Shown here one piece after another: positions 13,415-24,706 of a stretch of DNA of 64,000 nt. Below the pieces are notes generated by a model. It was not told where the DNA came from. It saw only the letters and a list, made by a program, of their open reading frames with translations, and did not search any database. The stretch is from Limanda limanda. Its lineage: Eukaryota; Chordata; Actinopteri; Pleuronectiformes; Pleuronectidae. Each line of letters begins with the position of its first letter. Positions within the stretch are counted from its first letter, which is position 1. The stretch is from NCBI RefSeq assembly GCF_963576545.1, contig NC_083648.1, forward strand, positions 26,181,373 through 26,245,372, written 5' to 3'. The translations under genes were made by a program, and so were the position numbers.

Positions 13415-13704
13415 ATTAGGACTATCAAGTTTATGATAAGCATAAATCTTGATGTTTAAAACAAATTAAGATTAAGTTTTCCCAGATCATCACACGTGAG
13501 ATAATTAGTTAAAAAACATGGATGCCTTATTGCAGAATATTGGGACTAGAAACACAGCATCTTGTAGAGCAGGTCTCCAGCCTCATCTACACTCACTGTA
13601 TCAGCTCCACTTATTACCCCCCCTCAGAGATATTGCCTTATGTTTCATGTTTTTCTGTTCTCTTCAGTAACTATTGCTTGTACACTATAACTTCACAACT
13701 AAAC

Positions 13705-13710
13705 AATAAA
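13705..13710 (+). terminator. blvra: polyadenylation signal AATAAA for blvra
   Basis: First canonical AATAAA after the blvra stop codon (13412-13414), about 290 bp downstream. Confidence 0.6.
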
Positions 13711-16233
13711 CTACGCTAACTGACTTACTGAAATGAACAATGGGAAATCATTGAACTAGATAACAGGTTTGTGTAGGTGAAGATCCTGGTTGTGTGGATC
13801 CAGTAGAAATCACAGTTCAGCCAATTAATCACAGCTGTTAGACCTAGATGTACTGTATAGGGTTGGGCAACATAAGTTAGTGTTTCGATTCTGGTTTTGT
13901 GGACCGGGAAGGGAACCCATTTTTGAATACTTTTATGTCAAGCATAATGCTGAATATTGTTTGACCTGAATATTAGGAACACCCCTGAATACAATGCAGT
14001 CCATTGCAACACTGGCACAATTGGCACCAGTTTTAACACAAATACCCAATCATTATAAAATTAGTGGAGAGATAGGGTAACTGGTCTGTATGATTAGTTA
14101 TCAGATCATCTGATTGCCAGGAAGAGCAGGTCTTTTATATTCTATCTGAGAGATCAATGATGGACACATACAACCCAAAACACACAGCCCCAGGTAGAGG
14201 CTCTGGGGCCATCACATCAGCAGTAATGATTTCATGATTTCCCAAATAACACGCTGTCTAGTACAGTAGCCTTAGAACCAAATGTAGCACCAGATAAAAA
14301 TCTAGACCACTTTAGGTCTATAGAGCTTTCTGAGCTGACTCATTCATTTAACTTTCTTCAACTTGTGTATTAGACTGTATCCCAACTAAGGCAGTTTGAA
14401 TTAATAGTTCTATACTAAATCAGATTAACAGATCTCTATCAAGAGGTTTCTTACCGCAGGCTTTTATGTAAATTTTTAATTTGATTAAAAAGCCTTCACA
14501 TGTTTTAGCTAAATTTAGATCCTCCTGTCCTGACCGCTATGCCCAATTGGATTGACCTGAAAAAGCATCATTATATAAATTCTACTTAATGTTTGCATCT
14601 GCCTGATATCAGGAAATGTCGTGGAAGGATGACGTGGAAACCTTGAGCTGTGCATAAAAGCTGGCACATCCCATATGCCATTTGTCAGATCCTTGGTGTT
14701 GGGCAGCTGTGGCTGAGGGGTAGAGTGGTCGTCCTCCAACCTGAAGGTCGGCGGTTCGATCCCCAGTCTGACCCATCTGTATGTCGAAGTGTCCTTGGGC
14801 AAGATGCTGAACCCTGAATTGCCCCTCATAGAATAACAAAGTGCTGCAAGTAGATGCACTGTATGAATGTGTGTGTGAATGGGTGAATGTGAAACTGTAC
14901 TGTAAAGCGCTTTGAGTGGTCATCAAGACTAGAAAAGTGCTATATATATACAAAACCATTTACAAAACCATTTGAGGATTCTGTCCCCCTTGGCCAAGTG
15001 TTTGCTCGGTAACTCTGTTTGTGTTCAAATCTATTCACTGTAAATTGTTTCTTGACTTATAATTAATTACTTTGATATAATTTAATTTATCACTCAGTCT
15101 GATGGTTTATTTCCTCACAAGGGAATTAAATACAAATTCCCACCACACCCTGGTGCTGCTATCATTAATAACATCACTTTTTAAAATATCACTTATAATA
15201 ATTTTTCAGTGTGACAAAGCTTAATTATGATCGTTAAACAACTGCTCCTGGTCTCTCTCTCTTCTCTCCCTTTTCCACCGACCTCTCTCCCCTCCATTTC
15301 TCTTCACTCGTTACGTAGAGAAACGGTTTTTTTTACCCACTAATCGCAAAAGTAGTCTCTCTATGGCAAGTTTGCCATATGAAATGTAGCCGATATTCAC
15401 ATGAAGGGTTCACGATGATCTACCCAATAATTTTCTTGAGTTCAGCAATACACTATGATCCCCTGGAAAATATTGTGGAAAATTAGCTAATAGTGGACAT
15501 TCTTCAAACTGAAATGTTTACAAAATGTATAAAAGCAGTAACTCTAGAACTATTTCAAAATTATTTTTCAAAACAGTTTAGCTACATAATTACTACATAG
15601 CTACAAAAAATGTACAGCTTACTTGAATACACTCATACCTCATATGGCAGAGAGAGCTTTAAGGTCCTGGTGAAAAATAGGGAAATATGCTTCTTCATTG
15701 CTGCAATTTAGAAGGATGATGCATGAGAGAGGTGTTTTTACTTCTATTTTAGGTTTAGGATTAAATACAAATTCTTCACATATTCAACAATGTGATATAT
15801 ATTTCAAACCAATATTTAATTGGAACATCTCACATTATTCTGATATGAAGGCGATGTTTCAGATAAATATACCTTTAGTTGGTGACATTTAAAACAATTA
15901 TTCTCAACCAAACATCTCTCTTGAGAATAAATAGCTTGAATTGAAACAGCGCTCCTGGACGGGGGCAGAAGCAGAAATCTCTTTGATATATAAAACCCAC
16001 ATTAACTGACCAGAAACTGCTGAGGATATTTTCCAAATTTGTCCTTGGTAACAGCAGTAAAAGTTTCCTAAAACAGAAGCAAAGTGAACTAAAGTATTTT
16101 TTAAACCTTATTCGTCAAAAGCCCTGCCCTTCTGACAGTTCAGTAAAGTCATCAAATAACCAGAAACTTCTCCAGCTCCAAATTATAACACACCAACCAA
16201 GCATGGGTCACACCAGTGGCTCAGAGCAATTGC
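13711..16233. other. intergenic stretch between blvra and the SAMD3-like pseudogene
   Basis: Apart from the SINE at 14702 there is only AT-rich sequence. No open frame has a recognisable domain on either strand. Confidence 0.5.
14702..14965 (+). mobile_element. tRNA-derived SINE, nearly full length
   Basis: The head has a box A-like GTGGCTGAGGGGTAGAGTGG and a box B GGTTCGATCC with the spacing of a tRNA. Then come gaagtgtccttgggcaagat, a tgtgtgaatgggtgaatgtg segment and the tail gtaaagcgctttgagtggtc, ending in a (TA)n run. Relatives occur at 3780-3970 (-), 17845-17925 (+, tail only) and 35296-35405 (-). It is not a functional tRNA gene because the arms do not fold cleanly. Confidence 0.75.
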
Positions 16234-18184
16234 TTAAGTGAGGAGTTTGTTTTTCAGGCTGATGAACTTGGAAGATGGTTTTGACTGTAGTGTATCAAGT
16301 CCTACAAATAGTCTTTGAAAGACTTCAAATGTTCTGGCAAATTTTGGAGGATAATCCAGATTTAGAGCTTAGGTACGGCCAAAGAGCAGGCCGCAGGCTC
16401 TGGACACATTATCCAGTCCTGTCAGCACTGGAGTTCCATCAATAATGATGCCCACTGCACCTGGCTGCTGACAAGCGTAGATCCTCATTTCCTGTGTTTT
16501 AAGGTCCTCATGTACTTTCTCTTCTGCTGTTCTCTACAACACATGCAAAACAGTTGTTAACATGTGTTGATTTAAAGGTAGAAAATGTCAAATCAAATGG
16601 ATCAATATAATCAAGTTCATGTGATGCTTCATTAATCATTTTATCTTTCTTGAATATTCAAAAGCATTGTCCTATTTTTCTCTTTTTTTCCACTTTTCAG
16701 AACTGAAGCTGACTTCCTCAAATGTCTTGTTTTGTTCAACTGCAAGTCCGAAAGCTCAAAATATTCAGTTTACAAAGTTATAAACCAAAGAGAAGTAGCA
16801 ATCCCTCTCTACAGAGCGTTACGTTTTTGAGTGGCCTTAATATAAAACCCCACCCCCACAGCTGTTACTATTATTCCATTCTAGTTTTCATTACCATGCA
16901 TATCTGAGGTATCTGTGTTTGGATGAGGAGCCAGAGGCCTACATTTTTTCCTGTACGAACCTTTATTCTATGAAAAATTTAGAACACACCCTTCATTTAT
17001 ATGTTGCTGGTGATCTCATCTGTTGTGTCTCAGTTGTGTTCTGATTTGTTGGATTTTCTTCTTTACGTGTCGTTTTTAAATAGCCAAACAAAAAAAAAGT
17101 GTCCATTTCCTCAGACATTATCTATTTAATAAAAATGTTAAACACTGAATCACAATGACTTTATTTAGATTATGTCACATCAAAATAACATATGTTTTCA
17201 AAAGTCTAACATAGACATCAATAAAAAAGGAGAAATTATTTGAAACACTATAAATGTCATTAATGCTTCTCCTTCAGATATGACATGTAATGAGCTCACA
17301 TAAGTGAGTGGGAGACAAAAGTCCTCCGCAGCATTTTTCTTTTCATTTTATCATTTCATGTTATTAAAAGAGTATGTTGCCGGTATTATCATTCCTGAGT
17401 GCATAGGTGTTCTTGGTTTTATGTATGTTATTTCCATTTTTCCATTTTTACCTTCTAAAAATACCCTGTTCTCCAATGTGTTTCAGTTTTTATGAATAGC
17501 CTCAGGCCGCTGCTGCAACCTCTCACTAACCTTTTTCTCAGAACACCTTCTGCTGAAGTTTTTAGGTCTAAATTGATTTCAGTGAGATAAAACTCGATAG
17601 TCTTGTGCTAATAATAATGCTCAATCAGAGGATACGCACTAAAACAGATCACTTCTTCCTCTATGTGAAAATGTCAGTACCAGAGCAGCACAGTGGAATA
17701 AACGTGTGGAGCTTCCATAAAGACCATACTTACATAGTCAGAGATGAGGTCCTGCACCCTCTCCATAGGTATTCGACGAGGCATCTCAGTCATGTCCCTC
17801 TTCTTCACCACTGAGGCATGTGGGTCCTACAGTGGATCATTGGATCATAAAACTGTATTGTAAAGAGCTTTGAGTGGTCATCAAGACTAGAAAAGCGCTA
17901 TATAAATACAAAACCATATATGTACATGCATACACAGACACACATATACATATAAATATGTATACACACACAGAAGACTGTGATGTCGTTAGTGAGTCCC
18001 TGTAAGAAGACTGACCTGATCTGCTCTGCAGGAACTCAGACCTCTCGTCCACCAGCAGTCTTCGCTGTCGGTCCATCGCTTCTTCATAGTTGGATATGGT
18101 TGTTTCCAGCAGACTGAATATGTCGTCCACAGCCACTGCGAGCCGCTGGTTGATAAAAGTTTTCAACAATTGAAGCGTGGACAT
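16234..18184 (-). pseudogene. SAMD3-like multi-exon gene relic with premature stop
   Basis: Three exon-like blocks lie in order on the minus strand. Block 1 (18184-18016) starts MSTLQLLKTFINQRLAVA, an acidic helical N-terminus with EEAMDRQRRLL, and ends phase 1 at a GTCAGT donor. Block 2 (17826-17734) encodes 31 codons ending MERVQDLISDY before GTAAGT, phase 0. Block 3 (16533-16234) encodes a 100-codon C-terminus with GIIIDGTPVLTGLDNVSR, GLLFGRT, then a TAA at 16371-16369, then ALNLDYPPKFARTFEVF. Block 3 resembles the C-terminus of multi-copy teleost proteins annotated as SAMD3-like. The stop falls where those have tyrosine. Blocks 1 and 2 do not join in phase, so an exon may be missing, or block 1 may belong to a zinc-finger gene like that at 36611. 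Upstream of block 1 is a CpG-rich stretch with TGACGTCA. Confidence 0.5.
17845..17925 (+). mobile_element. SINE tail fragment
   Basis: The segment actgtattgtaaagagcttt through gaaaagcgctatataaatac matches the 3' part of the SINE at 14702. The tRNA-like head is absent. Confidence 0.7.
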
Positions 18185-19734
18185 GTTGAGAGCTTGAGAC
18201 CAACGTGTTTGCACAACCTTCTTTTTCCGGCTCCCGCTCAGTGACGTCACCAGACCGCCCCCACGCCCGGGTCACTGCAACACAGTTGTCAGCACACTTC
18301 CAGTGTTAACCCCACTAAGTTACACACTGCATCTTACACCTGCACACATTGGCATCTAAGGGGGCTTGAACCCCTGCCCTTTTTTTTCCACTGGAGACAG
18401 TACCCTTTTTTGGGGTGCTTTTTTATCTTAATTTTTTTAATATATGAATATAATACTCCTGTTGTTCACAGCTTTCCTGTCAACAAACATATTGATCGAA
18501 ATAAAAAATCCAAATATGAGGTTGTGAGATTAAACCTCCCCTCCTTCCCCCCACGTCTCCTGCACAGTGGTGAGCAGAGCTGTGGACATTTCTTGATTCT
18601 GCATCGCGACGCAGACGACTCTGCATCCATGCAGACAGCACATAAAGGATTCAAGTTGTTTTTAGTGATGTCTCGCGCTAAATAATTATAACACCGCTGC
18701 TTCAGCACCAGGACAGATGCTCATTAAATATCTGGGGTCTCATTTATATATAACCGTTATGTACGCACAAAACAAGGCCTGAAACGTGCGTACGCCACTT
18801 CTCATGCAAACATTGAGATTTATAAAAACAAACTTGGCGGGAAAATTTGCGTATTTCCACGCAAACTCTGACCCATGCATACGAACATTTTGGAGATGGG
18901 AAAGTGGACATGGCACTTTCCCTTCTCCAAAATATACCAATAATCTGAAACAGATTATTATTCCAGAGGAGGTGAGGATTCACTAATGTGAGGGAATCGG
19001 ACCGATGCTCTAAATAAATAAATACTGCCGTGACACCGGTGCGGGGTTCTGCGTGATGTGTGCATGCGAATGGAAGGACGAGGAGGAAGCGAGGGTTCAG
19101 CGATTTCTGATCTCACACATTTATTATGTATTATCCACAGCAGCGGCAGAGTATCAGTGTATTTTCTTCATTAGTGACATCACTGCTGTCCCATAAAATG
19201 ATTCTTCACCTCCACCTCCCTAACAAACACCTCGATGTCAGTGTCAGAAAGTTTCACTTCCTCTTCACATCGCTTGATGCCGTGACTCCGTCAGGACACA
19301 TGGTGGAAACCCATTGGTCAGCTGCATAATTTAATATTCATGTCGTGCTTTGCATTGACCATTTATGGTTGAAAGTGGGCGTGTGGAGGGCGGATTTGGA
19401 GGCAGATCCACATACGAATGTTTCCAGGTGGACTGTGATTTATAAAGCAAACATTGTGTTTTGGCGAGCGTGCGCACTAGCCTGGGTGCCAGACGAACTT
19501 AGCCCCGCCCACAACATTTGTTGTTCGGAAAGTTCGGTCTGGAGTCGCTCCGTTGGGGAGAAACTATGCTCAAAACAGAAGCTGTTCGATCCAATCAGAT
19601 CGTCAGGGCGGGCTTTATACGATGATTGACAGATGATCTACAGTGACGTAATCAACCACGTCACCAAAGAGCGCTGCCTGCCGCTGGAGAGCTGAGACAT
19701 ATTTAGACATATATAGTGTTTATATCTATGAGCT

Positions 19735-19935
19735 GAGATGTGTCGATGCTGCCATCGAGTCTGTTTCAGAGACATCGACAGCGCATTCATTTTGAAAGAG
19801 GAACAGAGGAACGTGATCAAGGCATTTGTAGATCGAGAAGATGTTTTTGCCGTCCTCCTACGGGATTCATAAAAAGTTTAATGTATCAGCTGGCCCCGAT
19901 GCTGCAGCCACACAAGCAGTCATATAAATAAAAAG
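19735..19935 (+). pseudogene. RecQ-type helicase N-terminal fragment, broken
   Basis: One frame reads FILKEEQRNVIKAFVDREDV followed by FAVL. After a one-base slip near 19858 the next frame reads [15 protein letters not shown]. Together this is the Q/motif I region of a RecQ-like helicase, in which family members have PTGFGKS. Here the Walker A glycine before lysine is isoleucine (ATA), so it is doubly inactivated. It lies inside the left arm of the TAGCCTG element, and no later helicase motifs follow. It may be captured host sequence or a remnant of a helicase encoded by the element. Confidence 0.55.
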
Positions 19936-20055
19936 AGAGTGGGGGGGGCGGGCGCTACGCTCCTCAGCACATATGAGACAAAAGACACATGTTGGGACGC
20001 TGTTAATGTTGGAGCAACAAGAAAGTGAATGCTTGAAAAAAACGATTAGCTGCCT

Positions 20056-20312
20056 TCTCCTCCTCGCTGATCTCCTGCAGCGCAGCTGACGGATCAGCAG
20101 CTCCGTGGATTCCTGGTAGCGACGGATCTCTCTCAGAGCCTCGGTCCCGGGCCGGTAACGGTACCGGACCGGTCGCGAGTTGCGAGGCTCTGAGAGAGAT
20201 CCGTAGCGGGCTTCTTCACGCCGCCGGCGGCCGGGGCTCTCACGAGCAGCCCTGGTCTCCAGCTGCTTCCTGGGGGCTTTGCCTCTGGTGGAGATACGAG
20301 CGGCATTAGCAG
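20056..20312 (-). pseudogene. histone H3 pseudogene fragment with an internal inverted duplication
   Basis: Read on the minus strand, frames give [14 protein letters not shown], then [11 protein letters not shown] in another frame, then [20 protein letters not shown] and LLIRQL. These correspond to the N-terminal tail and first helix of histone H3 ([38 protein letters not shown]). Between them is a 22-bp perfect inverted repeat (20122-20143 and 20183-20204, acggatctctctcagagcct...) that duplicates part of the LREIR region backwards. Several frame changes make it non-functional. Confidence 0.6.
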
Positions 20313-20356
20313 CATTTCCATTGATTTATTTAGAGAGTGAATAAACTCCTGAAACA

Positions 20357-20362
20357 GACAAC
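20357..20362. repeat. left 6-bp target-site duplication GACAAC
   Basis: GACAAC directly precedes the left inverted end (TATGGC at 20363) and is repeated exactly at 31193-31198, directly after the right end (GCCATA at 31192). Confidence 0.88.
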
Positions 20363-20760
20363 TATGGCAAGCCGAATTGTCATTTATCAACTACGTTTGA
20401 CTATCCGGAATTAACATTGTAGATATCAACAACTTCTTTCTGACTAGTCGTAATTACATTTTGAATAGTTGGAATTTTCATTCAAGATATCTGTAATGTA
20501 ATTGTGACTAGTCGAAACGACAGATAAAGATATCTGTAATTCAGTTTTGACTAGGCGAAACTGAATTACAGATATCTGCAATGACGTCACAGAAAACGAC
20601 ATTCAACTCGTCACACATCTTAAATGACAATTGCAGATATCTGTAATTCAGTTTTGACTAGGCAGAATTAAAGTTAAAGATATCTCAAACGTCATTTGAG
20701 TGCGAATTATTGGGCATGACGTTTTAGATATCCAGAAATACGTAATTTCCGTTTGCCGCC
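20363..20760. repeat. left subterminal palindrome array
   Basis: About seven GATATC-containing motifs (for example agatatctgtaatt, cagatatctgcaat) alternate with gactagtc or gactaggc. The stretch 20528-20577 is a perfect inverted repeat with 20-bp arms (AGATATCTGTAATTCAGTTT) and a 10-base centre TGACTAGGCG. These are candidate transposase-binding sites and may also form the transposase promoter. Confidence 0.85.
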
Positions 20761-20798
20761 ATAATCAAAGAAGAAGTGGGAATAAGAAAGGAGCAGTC

Positions 20799-23720
20799 AT
20801 GGCGTTGGCTGTAATCGAAAAAATCACCAGAAAATTCCATGAAATTGAACGAGCCCTCACACAGGGGATTTGTGGAGAGAGAGAACGTCGTTCGATTGAA
20901 AGCTGTGAAAGAAATCTCGGAAGAATTGAAGATTTGCTATCACCAGAGACCAACAACGAACTCAAAAGCAGTTTGGCTGAACTGAAAAATCTAGTAGGCA
21001 CACATTTCCAGGCTGGGGAAGACCGAAGTTTCTCTGTCGGGCGCATTCGTTCAGGTGTGTCCGTTTATCACTGCATTCATATATTAGGCTATAATATGCA
21101 TTAGTTCGCTACGTAAAATAGTTGTGGCGACATAGTGGCGATAGTGTTTCCTACGGACATGCAGGTGCACGGTTCAGACCACGTCTGATTGTTTGTGAAA
21201 ATACAAAAACGAGTTGCATGGGTCAGAGCCATGGAGTTTGCTCTATCGCTCCTGCATGGGTGACCCGATAACCGAGTGGTTATGGATTTTGTACATTGGT
21301 CAATAAAAAATAAACAAACAAAAAAACGAGTGGCATAGCCTACCACATGGAGTGTGCGAAATACGGGGGGGTTGGGCACCCCCGACTATCCCCTATCCCA
21401 TGAGACCCCCTGAAAGCCTCAAAAGCAAAATTTGAGAGGGGTCTCAAATTTCGTATATATATATATATATATATGTATATTATTGTCACTAATGGTAATT
21501 TCAATGTGTTTAAGCTCACCATGTCCAGTATTCAGAATTTTAAACATTTATTCACAAATATGTTCTATTTTTTGCCAAGCGGAGCCAGCCAGTCCTGTGC
21601 GCGTATGCAAATTAGCCATGTGCGCCAAACAGAAGACGTAATGTTGAGAAGTCACACTAAAGAAATAAAAAACAATTGCTACTGGACAAAAATAACTATC
21701 AAAATGAAAAAGAGTGGAAAGTCCGCACACTTGCTCCCGTTCAGTGTTTTTAATGATTTTTCACCGTTGTAAAAGGATGTTTTGTCAAATGTTTATTTCA
21801 GTTTGCAAAATTGTTAAGTGTGTGCATGTGTTTGTCATGTAGCCTATTAGACTGATTATCTTGGCTTGCATCAATGAAATATTGTAATGTAATAGGCCTA
21901 CTGCATGAGAAAATTTAGATCGATATGGCGCAACAATCGGGGGAGATGGGGACCCCCCGAATATTGATGGGTATTTCGCACACTGATCCATGTGCTTATT
22001 TCAGCAATCATTAAATGTATTGGTCTTACTGTTATGTCCACTGACTGGTCACAGCAATAAATACAGTATTTTTGCAAATCCTCAAGCCTCTCCACACCCA
22101 GGGTAGCCTATTGGCCTATTCATTAACAGTATGCAATTTCAATGCATGTTTGAGAATTGGTATGCTGATATATTGGCCTACTTTAAATTATAATTAATAA
22201 ACAGTCCAATGCTGCCTCAACACTTAAACCTTGTTGACTTTTTCTTTTTGTAGGGAGAACAGGCCGACCAGCTATTGATGTTACCAGAGAACAGATAGAA
22301 TTTCTGCTGGCGCAAGGCAATACAATTGCAAAAACTGCTGAAATACTTGGATGTTCCTCATCATTTCTGTACAAGAAGTCAAAGTTGATGGGTATACCTG
22401 TCAGAAGTATGCGGCCTGCAATAGATGATGGTGAACTAGAACAACATGTGAGGCAACTATCCTAATTCTGGAAATGAGGTAATTGGTGGTCTTTATTTTT
22501 AGCCTGTATTTAATTCACATGTGTGTGCCATTGTTTTTTGAATATCAAGAAAATGTAGATCCTTTCTTAAATGTGTTTCAGATTATTCGAGCCCTGTTGC
22601 GCACACGGGGTGTCTTTGTTACACGGTCCAGAGTGCGTGAGATGTTGACACGGGTGAATCCTACTGCTGCTGCAAGGAGATGGAGCCGGACAGTTGCAAG
22701 ATGTGTTTATCATGTACCTTACCCCAACAGTTTGTGGCACATTGATGGGAACATGCGTCTGATAAGGTTATTATTACCAGACTTGTCATACTTACTACCA
22801 GACTTGTCAATATATTCTTTTATATTTTGAAGAGAACTTCAGCAAGTGAAAAACTGGAGTTCACAGCTATATTGTTTCAAGACTACTGTCAATAGTATTA
22901 TAATTTCAAGTAATCATTTTATTTGTTTTTCAACCTTTCTAGATGGGGCTTTGTCACTCATGGTGCAATTGATGGATACTCCCGTCTGATTACTTACCTC
23001 AGCTGCAGCACAGACAATCGTTCCACAACAGTGCTTTCTCAGTTTTTGAAAGCAACCTGCCTCTACGCCCTACCATCAAGAGTTAGATCTGACCATGGTG
23101 GTGAAAACATCCTTGTGGCTTTATTCATGCATCTAGTTCAAGGACTTGAACACAGAGGTTTCATAACCGGACGATCAGTTCACAATCAGAGAATTGAACG
23201 CCTTTGGCGTGATGTATTTTTGCATGTGTTGCAGCACTTTTACCATATGTTCTACTCCTTAGAGGATTCAGAGATTCTAAACCCAGATAATGATGTCCAC
23301 AGACTATCACTGCATATTGTTTATCTTCCGGAGATCCAGAAAAGACTGGAGCAGTTTAGACAGGCCTGGAACCTCCATCTGTTGAGAACAGAAAATAATC
23401 GCACACCAACTCAACTCTGGACAGAGGGCATGCTCAGAAATATTGCCACAGACAGCACAGCTGTCAACAATGTGTTTGGGGAAAATCCCTACAGCGACCA
23501 AAACATTGAGGCCATCCTAGCGCAGTACGGAATTCAAACACTGCCTACACTTGACGAGGAAGGGTTCCCAGCTGTAAGGGTAGAGCCACCTCAACTCATC
23601 CTCACTCGGCAACAACAGACATCTGTGCACAATGCAATCCAACACTTTTCTGATCTGAAGATTAAATATCAGGCTTGCTGTACTGCAATTGTCAGTATTT
23701 TGCAAACTGATCAGGTATAG
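20799..23720 (+). pseudogene. HTH + DDE integrase-like transposase (four exons, one frameshift)
   Basis: Exons are 20799-21054, 22254-22478, 22582-22766 and 22943-23720, all GT-AG. Exon 1 (MALAVIEKITRKFHEIERAL) is a helical N-terminus. Exon 2 holds a helix-turn-helix (VTREQIEFLLAQGNTIAKTA, AEILGCSSSFLYKKSKLMG). Exons 3-4 hold the integrase core. The catalytic triad reads [14 protein letters not shown], and [11 protein letters not shown], with 34 residues between the second D and the E; DGYSRLI is also present. Expected product is about 480 aa. Near 22454-22458 the exon 2 frame slips by one base: the reading frame meets TAA at 22463-22465, while the other frame continues YPNSGNE into exon 3. 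The copy is therefore probably dead as a transposase source. Similar integrase-core proteins are repeated in fish genomes. AATAAA-type signals occur near 23960. Confidence 0.82.
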
Positions 23721-24706
23721 TCCAATTCCAAGCCCAGAGACATTTTATTGGTTGCATACATTATCCAGGATGTAGCTAATGCCGGGTGTGCCAGTCAAGA
23801 CATTGGAAGTAGCAACAGTGTTGTCATATGTCATATTGTAGGCCTATTGTTGGTTGACAAGCGCCGACACGCCCTGCCTGACTCTGTTTAGGCTACTCTG
23901 TGTAGGGGGATGGGCTGTATAGTTGCGTTACTGCTCCCATTGTGCTTGGTCAACATTGTACAATAAATAAATATACATTTGATGTCTAACTAATTTGCAT
24001 GTCCTGCCCACAGGTGCCCAAGAGACTGGCATCATGCATGGTCATACGTCTTCAAAACAAACGGAACAAATGTGTATTATTGCAAACGCTTGATCTAAAG
24101 TGATAAAGTCTTGTTAGTCCGAGTATTGATCAAAAGTCCATGTTTGTGTGAGAATGTTTCCATTCTGCCTAGAAGCCATTTATTCTTATGTCTATTAGGC
24201 CTTCTGCTATTGGGATGCTGATTTAAAGGATTTGTTAAATTATAGGCCCTGCATATAAATACACTCAACAATGCATCATTGTAGCACTGACCACTTTATT
24301 GAGAGTGCAGCAAGTGGGGATGACCACAGTAAAGAGAACAACAAGTGCCACAGAGGCAAGGAGCACTTGTAAGATTTGGACATAGAAAATATTTAAAAGT
24401 GCATGAAATTGGACATAACATTAACAGAGTACCACATCATTAAAAGTGAAGGTGCAAGTGCACTTGGCACTTGATGGCAGCTGTGGTTGATGCCCAACTA
24501 ACAGGCATTGTGGCCTGTGTCGTGGGCCCAGCATTGGCGGAGTGGCAGAGGGTGGGCACAAATCTGGTGATAGGGTTGTGATTAGAACAACAAGTGCCAA
24601 GTTAAAGAGCACTTGTAAAACTAGAATGTAGAAAACAATTGGGAACAATAGAGGCATGCCCTCTAACAACCTGCACTGAACAATTTTAAAAACAAACACG
24701 GTAACA
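23721..24706. other. intergenic stretch between the two convergent transposon genes, with an imperfect direct repeat
   Basis: Contains candidate 3' ends for both genes. A segment aacaacaagtgcca...agagcacttgtaa occurs at about 24339-24392 and again at about 24587-24635. No coding frame is supported. Confidence 0.6.

Noticed and set aside
14702..14770. Functional tRNA gene
   Set aside because: Box A and B are present, but the arms do not pair properly, and the segment continues into a SINE body with relatives elsewhere in the window.
20133..20390. 85-codon minus-strand frame as a real gene
   Set aside because: It crosses the left boundary of the 10.8-kb transposon and the histone H3 relic in mixed frames.
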